Part shown: positions 30,655 through 40,489 of the stretch, in pieces
Position numbering within the stretch: position 1 is the first letter of the stretch
Layout of the letters: every line of letters begins with the position of its first letter
Assembly: GCA_009767595.1 (NCBI GenBank)
Contig: VSDK01014135.1
Span: 191,074-255,073 of the forward strand
From: Symbiodinium kawagutii
Taxonomy: Eukaryota; Sar; Dinophyceae; Suessiales; Symbiodiniaceae
Direction of reading: 5' to 3'
DNA length: 64,000 nucleotides
The notes under the pieces: model-generated
The model's input: the letters and a program-made list of their open reading frames with translations, nothing else
What the model was told of the DNA's origin: nothing
Database searches by the model: none
Made by a program: the position numbers and the translations under genes

Positions 30655-30723
30655 CATCCACAACTGCTGCAATCAGCTGCGGCTCAAACTTCTCGGTTTC
30701 CCCACGGTGGCTTCTGGCGTGGG
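30655..30723 (-). CDS. putative small exon
   Basis: A minus-strand acceptor CATAGCCCCAG|C at 30723 and donor GTGGATG|GTGATA at 30655 bound 22 complete codons, HARSHRGETEKFEPQLIAAV plus VD. Composition and G/C third positions look coding. Both splice sites are close to consensus. Confidence 0.55.
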
Positions 30724-30959
30724 CTGGGGCTATGGTTGATGATGGTTCAATTCATGTTTGATCATGGTTTATCATGCATCAACCATCATTGATGATGCAT
30801 AGTTGTCGATTTAATTGATAATGGTAGTTTCTCAACCATAGTGGTACATCAACCATCTATAATTTATAATGGTGGTTTCGATGCATAGCTATCTGATGAT
30901 TAATTTGATGTACAATTCGTGGTAAGCTGATGAGTAAAGCTTGTCGATAACGGTCGTAG

Positions 30960-31155
30960 TTTATCAGTTCCTGTACCCCTTGCTTCCCCATCATTAACTA
31001 TTGTTTTCCCCATAGTTTGTTGGTGAACTTATCCACCATGAAATTGGTTGGATAATATCGACCCATAGCCATATATAGCTGGTATATCCCCTATGGTTGC
31101 TAGTTGTTCTCCCCTATTATTAACAATTAACCAGCTATTAACTCATAGCCATACA
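30960..31155. mobile_element. family B element, diverged, plus tail
   Basis: CCTGTACCCCTTGCTTCCCC and ATATCGACCCATAGCCAT identify family B; the left terminus is degraded. ATATATAGCTGGTATATCCC follows, a sequence that often trails family B copies in this window. Confidence 0.55.
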
Positions 31156-31870
31156 ACAGCTCAGCCATATCGCCACTATTTGTTGGCTATCTGACGGCTA
31201 GACCTGATCTACCCGGTAGTCAACTGTGGCACTGGAAGCGAGGAAACAGAAACGGCATTCATTGGTGCATGAGAACCTCGCCACTACGGCATTTATTGGT
31301 GCATGATGCCAAATCATGGTTTGATTATGGTTAACAAACCATTAATGATGGTGTCTATACACTATAAATCATGATAAACCATGGTTCATCATGGTTCATC
31401 ATGGTTAATCATGCTATTGATAGAGTCTTCTGTTCATGGCTAATGACCTTTCAAAGCATGCAACCATGTTGGTATGTGATCTTTGATTGTCAACCGATGT
31501 ATCAACCAGCTCACTAGCCGCTATTTTGTTTGTTAGCAAGCGGGTAATCATGACCAGCAAACCAGTGACTATTGTTACTGTTGACCAGTATCATATAGTA
31601 TCATGTACCTTTTGGGGGGTCAGTAGTACTAAGCATTGACCACGAATGTTGATAAATCATTGCGATTTATTTGTCAGTGACTTCTACTATTGCAATTATG
31701 CATCATAGTTCTCATCTTCTTCCTATTACTGTGATTGTTGTTGGCTATTTCAAAACGAAAAGCTGCTACACTATTCTTAACATTCTTGGTAATCATTGAT
31801 TATTGATGGTGTTTTTTCTTGTTAGCAATGTACCGCACCTTGGGAGGATACAATACCTTGACCTTCTCAC
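31156..31870. other. gene-free stretch
   Basis: AT-rich, with GGTTCATCATGGTT repeated around 31375-31405. No exon. Confidence 0.4.
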
Positions 31871-32160
31871 AGCCATGGAGATCAAAGGAATCTCTGGAGT
31901 GGGCCTGTAAGCCACACCTGTGTGAGTGCCCTGGTACATGCTTTCCGAACCGCAGGCTGTGAAGCTCTCCTTCTTGGTGGTCTTGATGCGACAGCGCTGA
32001 ACCGGACAGTGGATGGCAATGGATTCCACTTTGCGGCCGCCCAAAGGAATCTTGCGACTCCGACCGGCTCGTGGCGGGCAACCGCCAGTGTAAACAATGG
32101 TGGCTTCACAGGAATGCGCTTGACTCAAAAGCTCATCCTCCTTATTTGGCATGTCAAAGA
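31871..32160 (-). CDS. putative large exon, basic Cys-containing protein
   Basis: The minus strand is open for 96 codons from an acceptor GAACAAAG|T at 32160 to a good donor ATGGCT|GTGAGA at 31871. It reads FDMPNKEDELLSQAHSCEAT, then IVYTGGCPPRAGRSRKIPLG and QRCRIKTTKKESFTACGSES. Five Cys residues and many Lys/Arg could suggest metal or nucleic-acid binding, but spacing does not match a motif I know. This is the longest exon with both boundaries in the left part. All three minus frames are open, so the frame rests on composition. Confidence 0.5.
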
Positions 32161-32209
32161 CTTTGTTCGAGTTGGTTAGCTTCCAAGTGAGATGAGAAAA
32201 GAGCTTGGC

Positions 32210-32449
32210 TTACTGGTATTCATGATCACTTTGAAAGGTTGAACAAATCCGCCATGAACTGATCTTTGTTGGCCGCACATAATGGCATGATTGACTAATA
32301 TCGGTCTCTACTAATGGATCAATCTGCAACAGTACTCTAATGGATGGTGAATCATTGGCAAGTTCATACTGATGGCATTCAAAATCTGTACTGCGAAGGG
32401 ATGATGAGTCATGGCCAGTAATTGTGAATCCTTGCCTTCTGATTGGCAA
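32210..32449 (-). CDS. weak coding candidate
   Basis: The minus strand is open for 79 codons with a plausible composition (PSIRVLLQIDPLVETDISQS). No acceptor was found and part of the sequence is the common GATGGTGAATCATTGG word. It may be chance. Confidence 0.2.
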   Translation of the reverse strand: MPIRRQGFTITGHDSSSLRSTDFECHQYELANDSPSIRVLLQIDPLVETDISQSCHYVRPTKISSWRICSTFQSDHEYQ

Positions 32450-32593
32450 AACCTATCAATTTGTTATGTAATGGATAAGGGCTCATGATGCTGACAGCCA
32501 ATGATCATCAAGAACGGTTTCTGGCCATATGGCACATAGAGTAATGGTGAATGCTGGTGAATCATGGCAAATGATGGTAAGATGCTTTTTGAT

Positions 32594-32708
32594 CTGGCTA
32601 TGGGTCAAAGCCCTGTACGCCTGGTTCCCATGTCATTAACCATTGTTTTCACTATTCTTGCTGGTTGTTATCCCCGATTATTTGTTGGTTAATATTGACC
32701 CATACCCA
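32594..32708. mobile_element. family B element
   Basis: CTGGCTATGGGTCAAAGCCC at the left pairs with AATATTGACCCATACCCAT at the right. Confidence 0.7.
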
Positions 32709-33164
32709 TATCTAATCTAATCATGGTTCATGATTGTGAATCATGGTTGATCTATGATTATGATGAGTCATCATGGTGAATCGTGGAGAATGATGGAAAC
32801 ATGATATTGCTTCTAATGGTTTATAACGGAGACTGATGACCAATGATCGTGAACACTGGCTACAATGATGGTTCATGTTGATGAATCATTCTGAGTCCTG
32901 AGCTAGCTAGCAGTGAATGATTGTGAAACACGGCTAATGATCATGAATTATGGTGATGTCTAAATATCGTGAGTATTTGCATGGGGATGTCTGAAAACAG
33001 AGACCCCCCAAAAAAAAAAATGGATGGCTACTTACTACAAATGGCCAACCAAGGATGATGTAGGGGTACACATATTCTGAGAGAAAATACCCTATAACGA
33101 CTCTGCACAATGTTGAATCATCGCCAATGATGGTGAAACATTGCTAATGCTAGTTGGCTGCGGG

Positions 33165-33264
33165 TCAAAACCCTGTACTCGTAGTTCCCCCGTCATTAAC
33201 CATTATTGTCCCTACTATTGTTGGTTGTTATCCCCCATTATTGTTGCTTAATTGACCCATAGCT
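33165..33264. mobile_element. family B element
   Basis: TTGGCTGCGGGTCAAAACCC at the left pairs with TTAATTGACCCATAGCTGG at the right. Confidence 0.7.
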
Positions 33265-33522
33265 GGTCATAGGGATGAATAGTTGTGGTTCCTCAGGCCC
33301 CAGAAGTGCTGGTATGGAACTCCCATGGATAAAAGGCACCGCAGGAGGAAGCTATCAACCGTCATTCACCATAAGTAAACCTTCAAATCAACCATCCGGA
33401 ATAACAATCAATAAACTGTGATTGACCGTGAACTAGCATTGAACTATCAATAACCCTATTGCTATCATGAACCACCATTTAATCATCAAATGACCTAGTA
33501 ACCATCAATTAACCTACTGGTG

Positions 33523-33585
33523 AGGCCACTCCTGGGGGCCGCTCCTGGCCTCGCTCCCCCTCAAAGGACCTTTAAAGGGATACCA
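33523..33585 (+). repeat. family H repeat copy
   Basis: GCTCCTGGCCTCGCTCCCCC and CCTTTAAAGGG match the copy at 11393-11505. Confidence 0.5.
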
Positions 33586-33749
33586 CCAACCAGTAACATT
33601 GAATTGTCCTTCCTTTAACCCGATAATCATCCATTGCTCAATATTCATCAACTAACATTCCCAATAAGCATCAAGTAGCATGAGCCATCCCAATAACGAT
33701 CAATCGAACTAGTAAGCACCTTTGCCCACACCGTTGATCAACCACGATC

Positions 33750-33865
33750 TGGCTGTGGGTCAAAACCCTGTACCCCTGGTTCCCCTATCACGAAGCATTG
33801 TATTCCTTATTATTGTTGGTGGTTGTCCCCCATTAGTTTGTTGATTGATATTGACCCATGGCCAT
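33750..33865. mobile_element. family B element
   Basis: TGGCTGTGGGTCAAAACCCT at the left pairs with ATATTGACCCATGGCCA at the right. It lies about 26 bp from the exon at 33891-33959. Confidence 0.75.
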
Positions 33866-33890
33866 CTCTCGTTAAACCTGTTCCCACCCA

Positions 33891-33959
33891 TCACTCGCCA
33901 GCAAAAGACCAGTCCTCCTGGGCAAAGACCAGTTCCTGGTCGAAAAAATCCATGGCATC
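33891..33959 (-). CDS. putative exon, possibly C-terminal
   Basis: A textbook acceptor CCCTTCTTTTTGCAG|G at 33959 opens 22 codons on the minus strand, DAMDFFDQELVFAQEDWSFA plus GE, followed by a TGA at 33893-33891. The acidic and aromatic content is protein-like. It may be a final exon, or internal if the donor GGCGA|GTGATG is used. The plus strand has a longer but less convincing frame. Confidence 0.55.
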   Translation of the reverse strand, partial: DAMDFFDQELVFAQEDWSFAGE

Positions 33960-34279
33960 CTGCAAAAAGAAGGGTGTGGAGGGATTCAAATGTATGGGTT
34001 AATGATGATCCCGTAAACTCCATTTAGCTAGGATCAATTTAACCTGGGTCAATAGGTTTAACCTGGGTCAATAGGTGTAGTTTCAAATAATCACCCTCTA
34101 GCAAACTAATCTGAAACTACATGTTCCGATTCCAGGTTTGTTTACCAGATTGCAAATGATGGTTATGTATGATGTTTTGTTTTCATGATTGATATTTTAT
34201 TTGGGTAAATCACTGATGGTTGAAGATGTCTGTGCAATGATTGTTCAGGAGAAATCACGCAGTGGTGTACATGTTTTGC

Positions 34280-34411
34280 CACTAGGGGGGGGGGCCATGG
34301 TAGTGAATACTACAAGGGGAACATGGGGATTTTGGAGGCGCTGGTCGGAAAGGTAACCCACCCTGTGGGAGGCTCTTGATGACAATGCTTCCAGCGAGTA
34401 AGCATCATTAC
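34280..34411 (-). CDS. putative exon next to a family G element, strand uncertain
   Basis: On the minus strand the end of the family G element (ACCAGAG|GGT) supplies an acceptor near 34411. The frame reads NDAYSLEALSSRASHRVGYL and continues (SDQRLQNPHVPLVVFTTM); a donor CACAG|GGTGGG lies near 34360. On the plus strand GGHGSEYYKGNMGILEALVG runs to a donor GGAAAG|GTAACC. Both look coding, so strand is unresolved. A run of ten G at about 34286-34295 complicates the frame. Confidence 0.35.
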
Positions 34412-34523
34412 CCTCTGGTAAACTAACCTGGCAATGGAAAATCCACCATTTATTGGTGTTTTCCCAGGGATTCACCATAAAATATGGCTAAAATCCATAG
34501 CCAGGTTAGTTTACCGGAGAGTA
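34409..34523. mobile_element. family G element
   Basis: TACCCTCTGGTAAACTAACC at the left is inverted at the right (GGTTAGTTTACCGGAGAGTA). The interior GGCAATGGAAAATCCACCAT matches the copy at 3697. Confidence 0.75.
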
Positions 34524-34842
34524 ACTCTTCTCAATCATTTTTCACTGTCCATAACCAGTCCAACCTACACATTGACTATAAACAATCGATTGACGATCAG
34601 TTAAGCATCAATCCCACCACAAACTACTGTAGGTCATTATCTATCTCCCATCAAACAACAATCGCTAACTCATTTATAATCAATAAGCATTGGAATCCCT
34701 ATTTCAAACCGCCATTCAACAAAAAAACCTCATCATTAATTACTTTTTACCATCGCATCGCATGAATTCACCACCACTTAACCGGACTTAACCATCTTCA
34801 ACGATGAATCTGCCACAACCTACCCATCACTTCACCATCACT

Positions 34843-34936
34843 TGGCGGTTTCTAGGAATGGGGGTTGCCCCCAAAAAATCATCCAGTTTCTTCTTCGTTT
34901 ATAGCAATAATCCAAGCATTTTGGGAGATCCCCTAT
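34843..34936. mobile_element. family A element
   Basis: GGCGGTTTCTAGGAATGGGG at the left; the right part CATTTTGGGAGATCCCC is truncated. A diverged family B copy starts immediately after (34936-35027, ATGGTTGTGGGTCAAAATTG to TTTTGACCCATACCCC). Confidence 0.55.
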
Positions 34937-35047
34937 GGTTGTGGGTCAAAATTGGGTACCCCTGATAATAGATTTCCACTATAAATGGCCATATTGGGGG
35001 TCAATAATTTTGACCCATACCCCTATGGCTCACCACCACCACTTCAC

Positions 35048-35164
35048 CAGCCCTTCCAGCCATCCTTGGAGCCTTCGATCATGTCCACTCGATCTAAAGC
35101 CACCCAAAGACTCACCACCTGACCGAGGGCCACAGCAACTGACGGCCAGGACGGCCAGGCGTAC
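35048..35164 (-). CDS. putative exon, hydrophobic (possible membrane segment)
   Basis: A minus-strand acceptor TTTGTGAG|G at 35164 and donor GGGCTG|GTGAAG after 35048 bound 38 codons. The peptide YAWPSWPSVAVALGQVVSLW continues VALDRVDMIEGSKDGWKG. The first 22 residues are hydrophobic enough for a membrane helix (inference). GTGAGT inside the exon could serve as an earlier donor, and another frame is open. Confidence 0.45.
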
Positions 35165-35309
35165 CTCACAAATAGATGGTGAGAGGGGATATACCAAGTG
35201 TGACAAGGGGATAAGAAGCAAGGGTATAATGTAGTGGTTGATCCCAGTTGGTTCATGCTACTGGGATATACTAACTGGGATATACCAAGTGTAACCAAAT
35301 CATAAGAGA

Positions 35310-35411
35310 TACCCTCCGGTAAACTAACATAGCAATGGTAAATCAACATATTTTCAGAAACGATCATTAATTGGTGGATTTGCCATTGCCATGTTAGTTT
35401 ACCAGAGTGTA
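35310..35411. mobile_element. family G element
   Basis: TACCCTCCGGTAAACTAACA at the left is inverted at the right (TGTTAGTTTACCAGAGTGTA). The interior has been replaced by different sequence (TTTTCAGAAACGATCA). Confidence 0.7.
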
Positions 35412-36070
35412 TCAACTACAATGGTTGGTGAATTACTCTATGTAAATGAATGGTTAGTAAACGTATGACCGGGAGGGTCCGCTATTTTGAGTAACCAAAT
35501 CATGGTTAAATGCTGGTTGATCATTGGTTCATCCCAGTTGGTGACAAACCTAATCATTGGTGGTGGTATTAAGGAATCTGATGATAAATGATGAAGAATT
35601 CATTATTCATGATAGCTGATTCTGATCATAGTTGGAGTGGTTGCTTGCTGAGTAGCGAACAGTGAATGGGGATATTTGTTGGTTCGCTGATTATTAGAGA
35701 ATTGTGAACTGTTAGCAAATGGTAGCATATCAACGGTAAATGATGGCAAATGCGTTTGTGGTTAAAGCTGGTTGCCGCAGTGGTTTATCCAAATACTACT
35801 CCAATAGATCGTTCAACTTGTGATTGTGGTTCGTCGTGTTGGTTAACCATGGTGAGAACCGATGATGTGCGCATCCGGCCAAATTTGCCCAACCCAACAA
35901 CAAATCAATCAGAGTGACCGACATGATCCACTTCTAGAGCCAATTATGGGGTGTAGAGAAACTTCAGCAAGTCAATGTTGACCCCGGATTAAGAAACCCC
36001 AGGTTGATTAATTGGAGGGGTTACCATTTTGAAGGGAATCCAAGGCTTTTGGGGGATAGCCCTATTTGGA
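35412..36070. other. gene-free stretch with a family F fragment
   Basis: AT-rich. A family F arm lies at 35995-36058 (CCCAGGTTGATTAATTGGAG to AAGGCTTTTGGGGGATAGCCC). Confidence 0.45.
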
Positions 36071-36077
36071 TGAAATG

Positions 36078-36260
36078 CGCCCTCAAAGAAAAGAAAAGAA
36101 AAGCAAAAAAAAAGGAAAGGACAGGAAAGGAAAGGAAAGAAAAGAAAGAAGTCTTCGGGGAGAGTCGTGGGGAGAGGCCAGATTTCAGATATACAATTGC
36201 AAAGCAGACCCCCCAAAAAAAGAATCAGGGTGGGGGTATACTATTGTGCGTACAAAATCA
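36078..36260 (+). repeat. polypurine tract
   Basis: A/G-only runs such as AAAGAAAAGAAAAGAAAAGC and GGAAAGGAAAGGAAAG dominate 36085-36155, with further A-rich runs to 36285. The Lys-rich plus ORFs here are low-complexity artefacts. Confidence 0.75.
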
Positions 36261-36409
36261 AAAAAGGAAAAAAAAACAAAACGTGCATTGTGCAAAAGTG
36301 TGTGCAAGGCGTCGTGTGAGCACTGACCTTAATAAAAACGTGTGTGTAGCAGTGTGCGCTTGAGAGCGGCCGGCGTGTGCACGAGAAGGAGAGAAACAAA
36401 TACCAATAA

Positions 36410-36821
36410 CAGCTCGCCCCGGCTCCAAAGCTCCGCTCCCGGTCCCGTAGTGACCGAGGCATGGTAGTGTGACGGAACTCCTTCTTTGCCCAAGTATCGA
36501 TGCACTTCACTGCTGCTGCACCCTGTGAAAATGAAGAATCCTTGCGCCTTCAAGTCGTATATTGATCCTGGGTAGTTATTGCTGATCGATTTTTGCCTGA
36601 CCACCATCTCCATGCTCATGAGGTTTATCATGTCCAGCTGGCTTTGGCAGCGCCAATCGAAGCATTTCGAGCAGGTTCCGATGTTCGCGGCACAACGAAG
36701 TATGTTGATTCATGCCACGCTTCTTGACCCACTGAAGGTGGAAGTTCCCAAGGTCAGATCCGCTTGAAACTTTCGACTGAACAAACTTCTTTGTAGCTCT
36801 ATATAGGTCCACTAAGTCAGC
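36410..36821 (-). CDS. putative exon, spliced in phase to 36894-36953, with one frame change
   Basis: A strong acceptor TTTCTTTTATTGATCAG|G at 36821 opens ADLVDLYRATKKFVQSKVSS, then GSDLGNFHLQWVKKRGMNQ on the minus strand. This frame stays open to 36576. From about 36710 another frame becomes more convincing (CAANIGTCSKCFDWRCQSQL, then SNNYPGSIYDLKAQGFFIFT) and runs to about 36410. A frameshift, small intron or base error near 36700 would join them. CSKCFDWRC is a possible metal site. The family is not recognised. Confidence 0.55.
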
Positions 36822-36893
36822 CTGATCAATAAAAGAAAAACGTCCTTAAACGCGATGAAACGCCTCTGCTGGGAGTCCTTGTGCGGAGATTAC

Positions 36894-36953
36894 CTGAAGA
36901 TTTCTTAACATCGCCCACAAAAGCTTCCATCTTGCTCCTTTCATTGCTCGCAG
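36894..36953 (-). CDS. putative 60-nt exon
   Basis: An acceptor GATCATTCTTTTAG|C at 36953 and donor CTTCAG|GTAATC at 36894 bound exactly 20 codons, LRAMKGARWKLLWAMLRNLQ. The 72-nt intron 36822-36893 ends in a T-rich tract plus CAG, and the next exon continues in phase 0 (ADLVDLYRAT). The agreement of two splice sites and frame makes this one of the best supported junctions here. The helix is basic and hydrophobic. Confidence 0.65.
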
Positions 36954-36959
36954 CTAAAA

Positions 36960-37660
36960 GAATGATCAACCATGATCAATTCGCGATCCCATGATCGAAA
37001 CAGTACCCATCATCTGTCCACACAACCATTCGATTGAACCGTTAACCAATGGATCACAAAACATCATTTGAATTTAAACCACCCCGATCATAGCCACTAC
37101 TTCTCATCCTTTTCTATTATCATTAGCCCATAATTCACTATTAAAGACCACGATTCACAATGATTAAGAATCATTACCATCCACAATCAAAATATAACAA
37201 TGAATCATCAATCATCATTATCATAGTTAACAATCATGACGAACCACCACTAATCACAATCTATCTCTGTGAACATTACTAGATTAAACGCTATCATTCA
37301 TGATTGATGGTTATTTCACGCATAAACTATCATTTACAACTGGTTGGTGATTAGTCCTGCCATCCAAAAAACAAATTGATCAACCATCCCGAAAAATAGG
37401 CACAATCAAACAATGTGATTCAGACCACCCATTAGTTCTTTTTTAACCATTATTGTTCGTGATTATGCCCTATGATTGTTCAAAGAAAATTAGCCCCTCA
37501 ATAATCTAAAGCAACCAAAACATATTCTAAACAATGTGATTCAAACCTAAATTGCAGGTCATAACCCTTCTAGAAAAAACGATAACCCATCATCCAAACC
37601 AACTTTTTAGGTCATAACCCCCCCAAAAAAAAATCCGAAAAAAAAACCATCCATCTTCAC
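36960..37660. other. gene-free stretch
   Basis: AT-rich with ATCATTATCAT words. A degraded family D copy lies near 37370-37430 (GATCAACCATCCCGAAAAAT). Confidence 0.45.
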
Positions 37661-37885
37661 ATGGCTGTGGGTCAAAACCCTGTACCCCTGGTTCCCCTAC
37701 TATTGACCATTGTTTTCCCTATAATTTGTTGGGGAATATCCCCCATTAGTTGGTTGGTTAACTGCTTGACCCATAGCCATATATAGCTGGTATATCCCCT
37801 ACTATTGTTGGTTATTATCCCCTATTATCAACCATTAATTAGCTAGTTAACCATTGGTTGGTTGGTTGGTTAATATTGACCCATC
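37661..37885. mobile_element. family B element plus extra half unit
   Basis: The full copy 37661-37780 runs from ATGGCTGTGGGTCAAAACCC to TGCTTGACCCATAGCCAT. ATATATAGCTGGTATATCCC and a second end (TAATATTGACCCATC) follow up to 37885, so the unit is partly duplicated in tandem. Confidence 0.7.
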
Positions 37886-37898
37886 TTCACATCATTCC

Positions 37899-38046
37899 CC
37901 AGCACCCGGGTCCCATGGATCCCCGCCACCCCCATGACACCCTGCTGGGCCATAGGCCATCGGGCGGCTTCGTTCCGCTGCTGTCAGTGCCGGATAGAAG
38001 AGCCAGGCGTGACATCAAGACGTCGCCGCAGGCGCTGTGCCTGCCG
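37899..38046. CDS. probable exon, strand unresolved
   Basis: Plus strand: a pyrimidine-rich acceptor CATCATTCCCCAG|C and a donor CTGCC|GTGAGC at 38045 bound a frame reading PRHPHDTLLGHRPSGGFVPL and SVPDRRARRDIKTSPQALCL. Minus strand: an acceptor ACGGCAG|G and donor CAG|GGTGTC bound SACGDVLMSRLALLSGTDSS. Both have G/C-rich third positions. Splice consensus favours plus; the neighbours favour minus. Confidence 0.4.
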
Positions 38047-38289
38047 TGAGCATGGGAGATTTGGGAGGCTTGGGAATTGTGGTGAGTAATGTTTAATGGT
38101 TCACTCCTCGAAGCCCGGCCTCACCATTGGGAGGTTTGCTAACTTGAGATATGGTTAGTTAATATTGGTGTATGTTGGTCATTAGTGGGTAATTGTGGTG
38201 AGTAATGTTTAATGGCTATTTGTTAATTATGGCTATTATTATGGTTAGTAATTATGGTTAGTAATTATGGTTAGTACTGTTTAATGGTT

Positions 38290-38412
38290 GCAAGGTGGGC
38301 CCCCTAAACGTTAGCTAAGTTGGCATATAACTAGGGTAACTACCAGTTATGGTATATATAACTATAGCTAAATGGCTTATTAATCAACTTATAACTAAGG
38401 GGCCCACCTTGT
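38290..38412. mobile_element. family C element
   Basis: GCAAGGTGGGCCCCCTAAAC at the left and AGGGGCCCACCTTGT at the right are terminal repeats; the interior matches the consensus (AGCTAAGTTGGCATATAACT, ATATAACTATAGCTAAATGG). Confidence 0.75.
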
Positions 38413-38660
38413 GTTAATATCGGTGTATGTTGGTTATTAGTGGGTAAGGATGATTTTTGATGGTTACTGGTGGTTTTTGATGGTTAATGAGGATTACAGG
38501 TGGTTTATGATGGTTACTGGTGGTTTATGATGGTTGACGATGGTTACTGGTGGTTTATGAAGGTTAGTGATGATTAATGATGATTTTTGATGGTGAATGA
38601 TGGTGAATAATGGTTTATGAGTAATGATTTGATGGTTGATGTAACATGGTTATTTTGGTG
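38413..38660 (+). repeat. GATGGTTxxTGGTGG degenerate repeat
   Basis: Units such as GATGGTTACTGGTGGTTTAT recur about eight times between 38455 and 38600. Confidence 0.6.
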
Positions 38661-39154
38661 CTATTGGCCCAAGAGGGTGTCAAACCTCATGGCATGCAGC
38701 CACATTTTGTTGTTGAATTGTCGACCTTTTGGCGGATGTTGCTGAGCTGGTGCTTGGAAAAAAGCAGGTTTCAAGGAAACAAAGTCTGTAAGGCCCAAGC
38801 CATCTCGCATGAGGGTCCATGAGCCTTGTGACTCGATGGTTTTTCTCTTCTGTGCGGCTGAAGTATGTTGGACCACCAGCAAGATCGCCACCTCGCCATC
38901 ATCTCGCAACAAGCAGAACGATATCTCCGGCCTTTTGCCAGGCTCAGAATGGAGCCATCTAAAAGCAACAAATTTGGACAAAGGGCTGAGCGCCGTTGAA
39001 GCCGCAAGCCGATTCTGGTGAGTCTTTCCGCTGGAAAGCGTGCGCGGGGCCTTCCAGGTCCAATCAATCCAATCTCAATGTCCACTGCCAGTGCCGGGAA
39101 ATGCCGTTGCACAGAAAGACTTTGAGAGACCATTTCTGCCAGCGAACTCTTTCC
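38661..39154 (-). CDS. putative coding block, two frames, cut by an N run
   Basis: From the N run downward, one minus frame reads GKSSLAEMVSQSLSVQRHFP and ALAVDIEIGLIGPGRPRARF to about 39010. A second frame reads PEISFCLLRDDGEVAILLVV, then FVSLKPAFFQAPAQQHPPKG, ending LLGQ and a stop at 38661. The frames must be joined by a small intron or indel near 38980-39010 (a CTCACCAG acceptor is present). The upstream part is lost in the gap. The composition is clearly protein-like; the family is unknown. Confidence 0.45.
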
Positions 39155-39253
39155 NNNNNNNNNNNNNNNNNNNNNNNNNNNNNNNNNNNNNNNNNNNNNN
39201 NNNNNNNNNNNNNNNNNNNNNNNNNNNNNNNNNNNNNNNNNNNNNNNNNNNNN
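39155..39253. other. assembly gap (99 N)
   Basis: A run of N. It interrupts the minus-strand coding block ending at 38661, and its real length is unknown. Confidence 1.
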
Positions 39254-39673
39254 TCTTTCCCCATGCAACTCCGCAGGAAGTAGTCATTATCAAACCAAAA
39301 CTAAGTTTCTAAACAACAAACATGGAATGTAACCAGAATAATACCTCCAAATCGACATTACATGCAATCCGCTGAAGCCAGTTCCAACTTTCCCCCATGG
39401 AACTCCGGCTAGGCACAACTGTCAGTTCTTTGAAGGATCTTTATGCAAAGGGCCCGCCTTTCTCAACTTAGTGTAAGCATCATTGCTAGCCACTATAATG
39501 ACTATTAGCCGTGTTTATTTTCAACATGTGTTGACAAATCAAGCAATAATCATTAAACAAGCAACAATAGTTTGAACCATCATGAAGTAATCATTAATCA
39601 AGCAATTAAATCATTCGACTCAATGATTATTAAATCAAGCATCATTAGCAACTTTGAACCATCATGAATTACT

Positions 39674-39848
39674 ACAAGGTGGGCCCGCCACCACGTATAA
39701 GTTGGAGAACAACCCTTATAACCGGTGGTTGACCTTAGTTAGAGTTAGACAAGTTATAAACCAACTTAGAATTGTAACTTGGTTAACCTTGGTTAGAGTT
39801 ATTATCCTTATAACTGGTAGTTAACCTTGGTTGGGGGAGCCCCTTTGT
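39674..39848. mobile_element. family C element, long or nested copy
   Basis: ACAAGGTGGGCCCGCCACCA at the left and TTGGGGGAGCCCCTTTGT at the right are terminal repeats. The interior contains the GGTTGACCTTAGTTAGAGTT block twice, so the copy is either expanded or two nested copies. Its right end lies 11 bp from the donor at 39859. Confidence 0.65.
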
Positions 39849-39858
39849 ATTTGTCGAC

Positions 39859-39961
39859 CAGCCACAGCGCATCTCTGCCTGGGCAGCACTGCACTTTTGG
39901 CCATCACCCGAAGGATGGTATACACCTGGCGGCTCGAAAACCAGCAAGCGCAATGGCGGTG
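39859..39961 (-). CDS. putative exon, unknown protein
   Basis: A minus-strand acceptor CCGCCGCGTCCAG|C at 39961 and donor GGCTG|GTCGAC at 39859 bound 33 codons, PPLRLLVFEPPGVYHPSGDG and then QKCSAAQAEMRCG. The plus strand is also open (ALLAITRRMVYTWRLENQQA) with an acceptor CGACCAG|C and a donor CGGCGG|GTGATG. The minus call is supported by the neighbouring exons only. Confidence 0.45.
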
Positions 39962-40261
39962 CTGGACGCGGCGGGTGATGAGAACCGTTACGTACCCGGC
40001 AATGGTTCATCGTTGGTTCACCCTACCCTTCCAGGTACCACGAAATCGTAGGTAACCAGCTGGTTTCTACCATTGCTTTTTAGGGTTACCTACTATAAAA
40101 GGTAACTGGAAGGATTGGGTCGGTAGGGTTAGTAAACTGGTAATATGGCAGCCTCTTTTTTCGACTTTCGCATTATTTTTCGGTGGGGCTGCTGAACTTG
40201 AAGTTGATTAGCAAAGAACCTACTTCAACAAGCAATTACCCCTAACTCCAGTTAAAATGCA

Positions 40262-40460
40262 ACAAAGCCATCTACGGCGGCCCTCCTTGTAAGCCACCAA
40301 GCATGGTCAAAGCTGCCCATCTTACATGTTCTTGTCCATGAATCACCAACAGATCGTTCTGACTCCGAGCGCTTGGTGGGCTGGTGTAGGCTTGCCGATC
40401 GCGCCAAGCCCCAGTGTGATGTCCAAGAAGCCCGGAAATTGTCTTCCATAATTCTCGCAC
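40262..40460 (-). CDS. putative exon, unknown protein
   Basis: One minus frame encodes SGLLGHHTGAWRDRQAYTSP, then SQNDLLVIHGQEHVRWAALT, to a stop near 40272. A second frame is open to 40252. Acceptors CTTCAG or GTGCGAG near 40450-40470 are available. The peptide looks globular (HGQEHVRWAALTMLGGLQGG). The frame and both ends are tentative. Confidence 0.4.
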
Positions 40461-40489
40461 TTGCCTGCTGAAGATTCACCATTCATTAC

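Noticed and set aside
36004..36363. Lys-rich plus-strand ORF of 119 codons
   Set aside because: Encoded by the polypurine tract; amino acid content mirrors the repeat.
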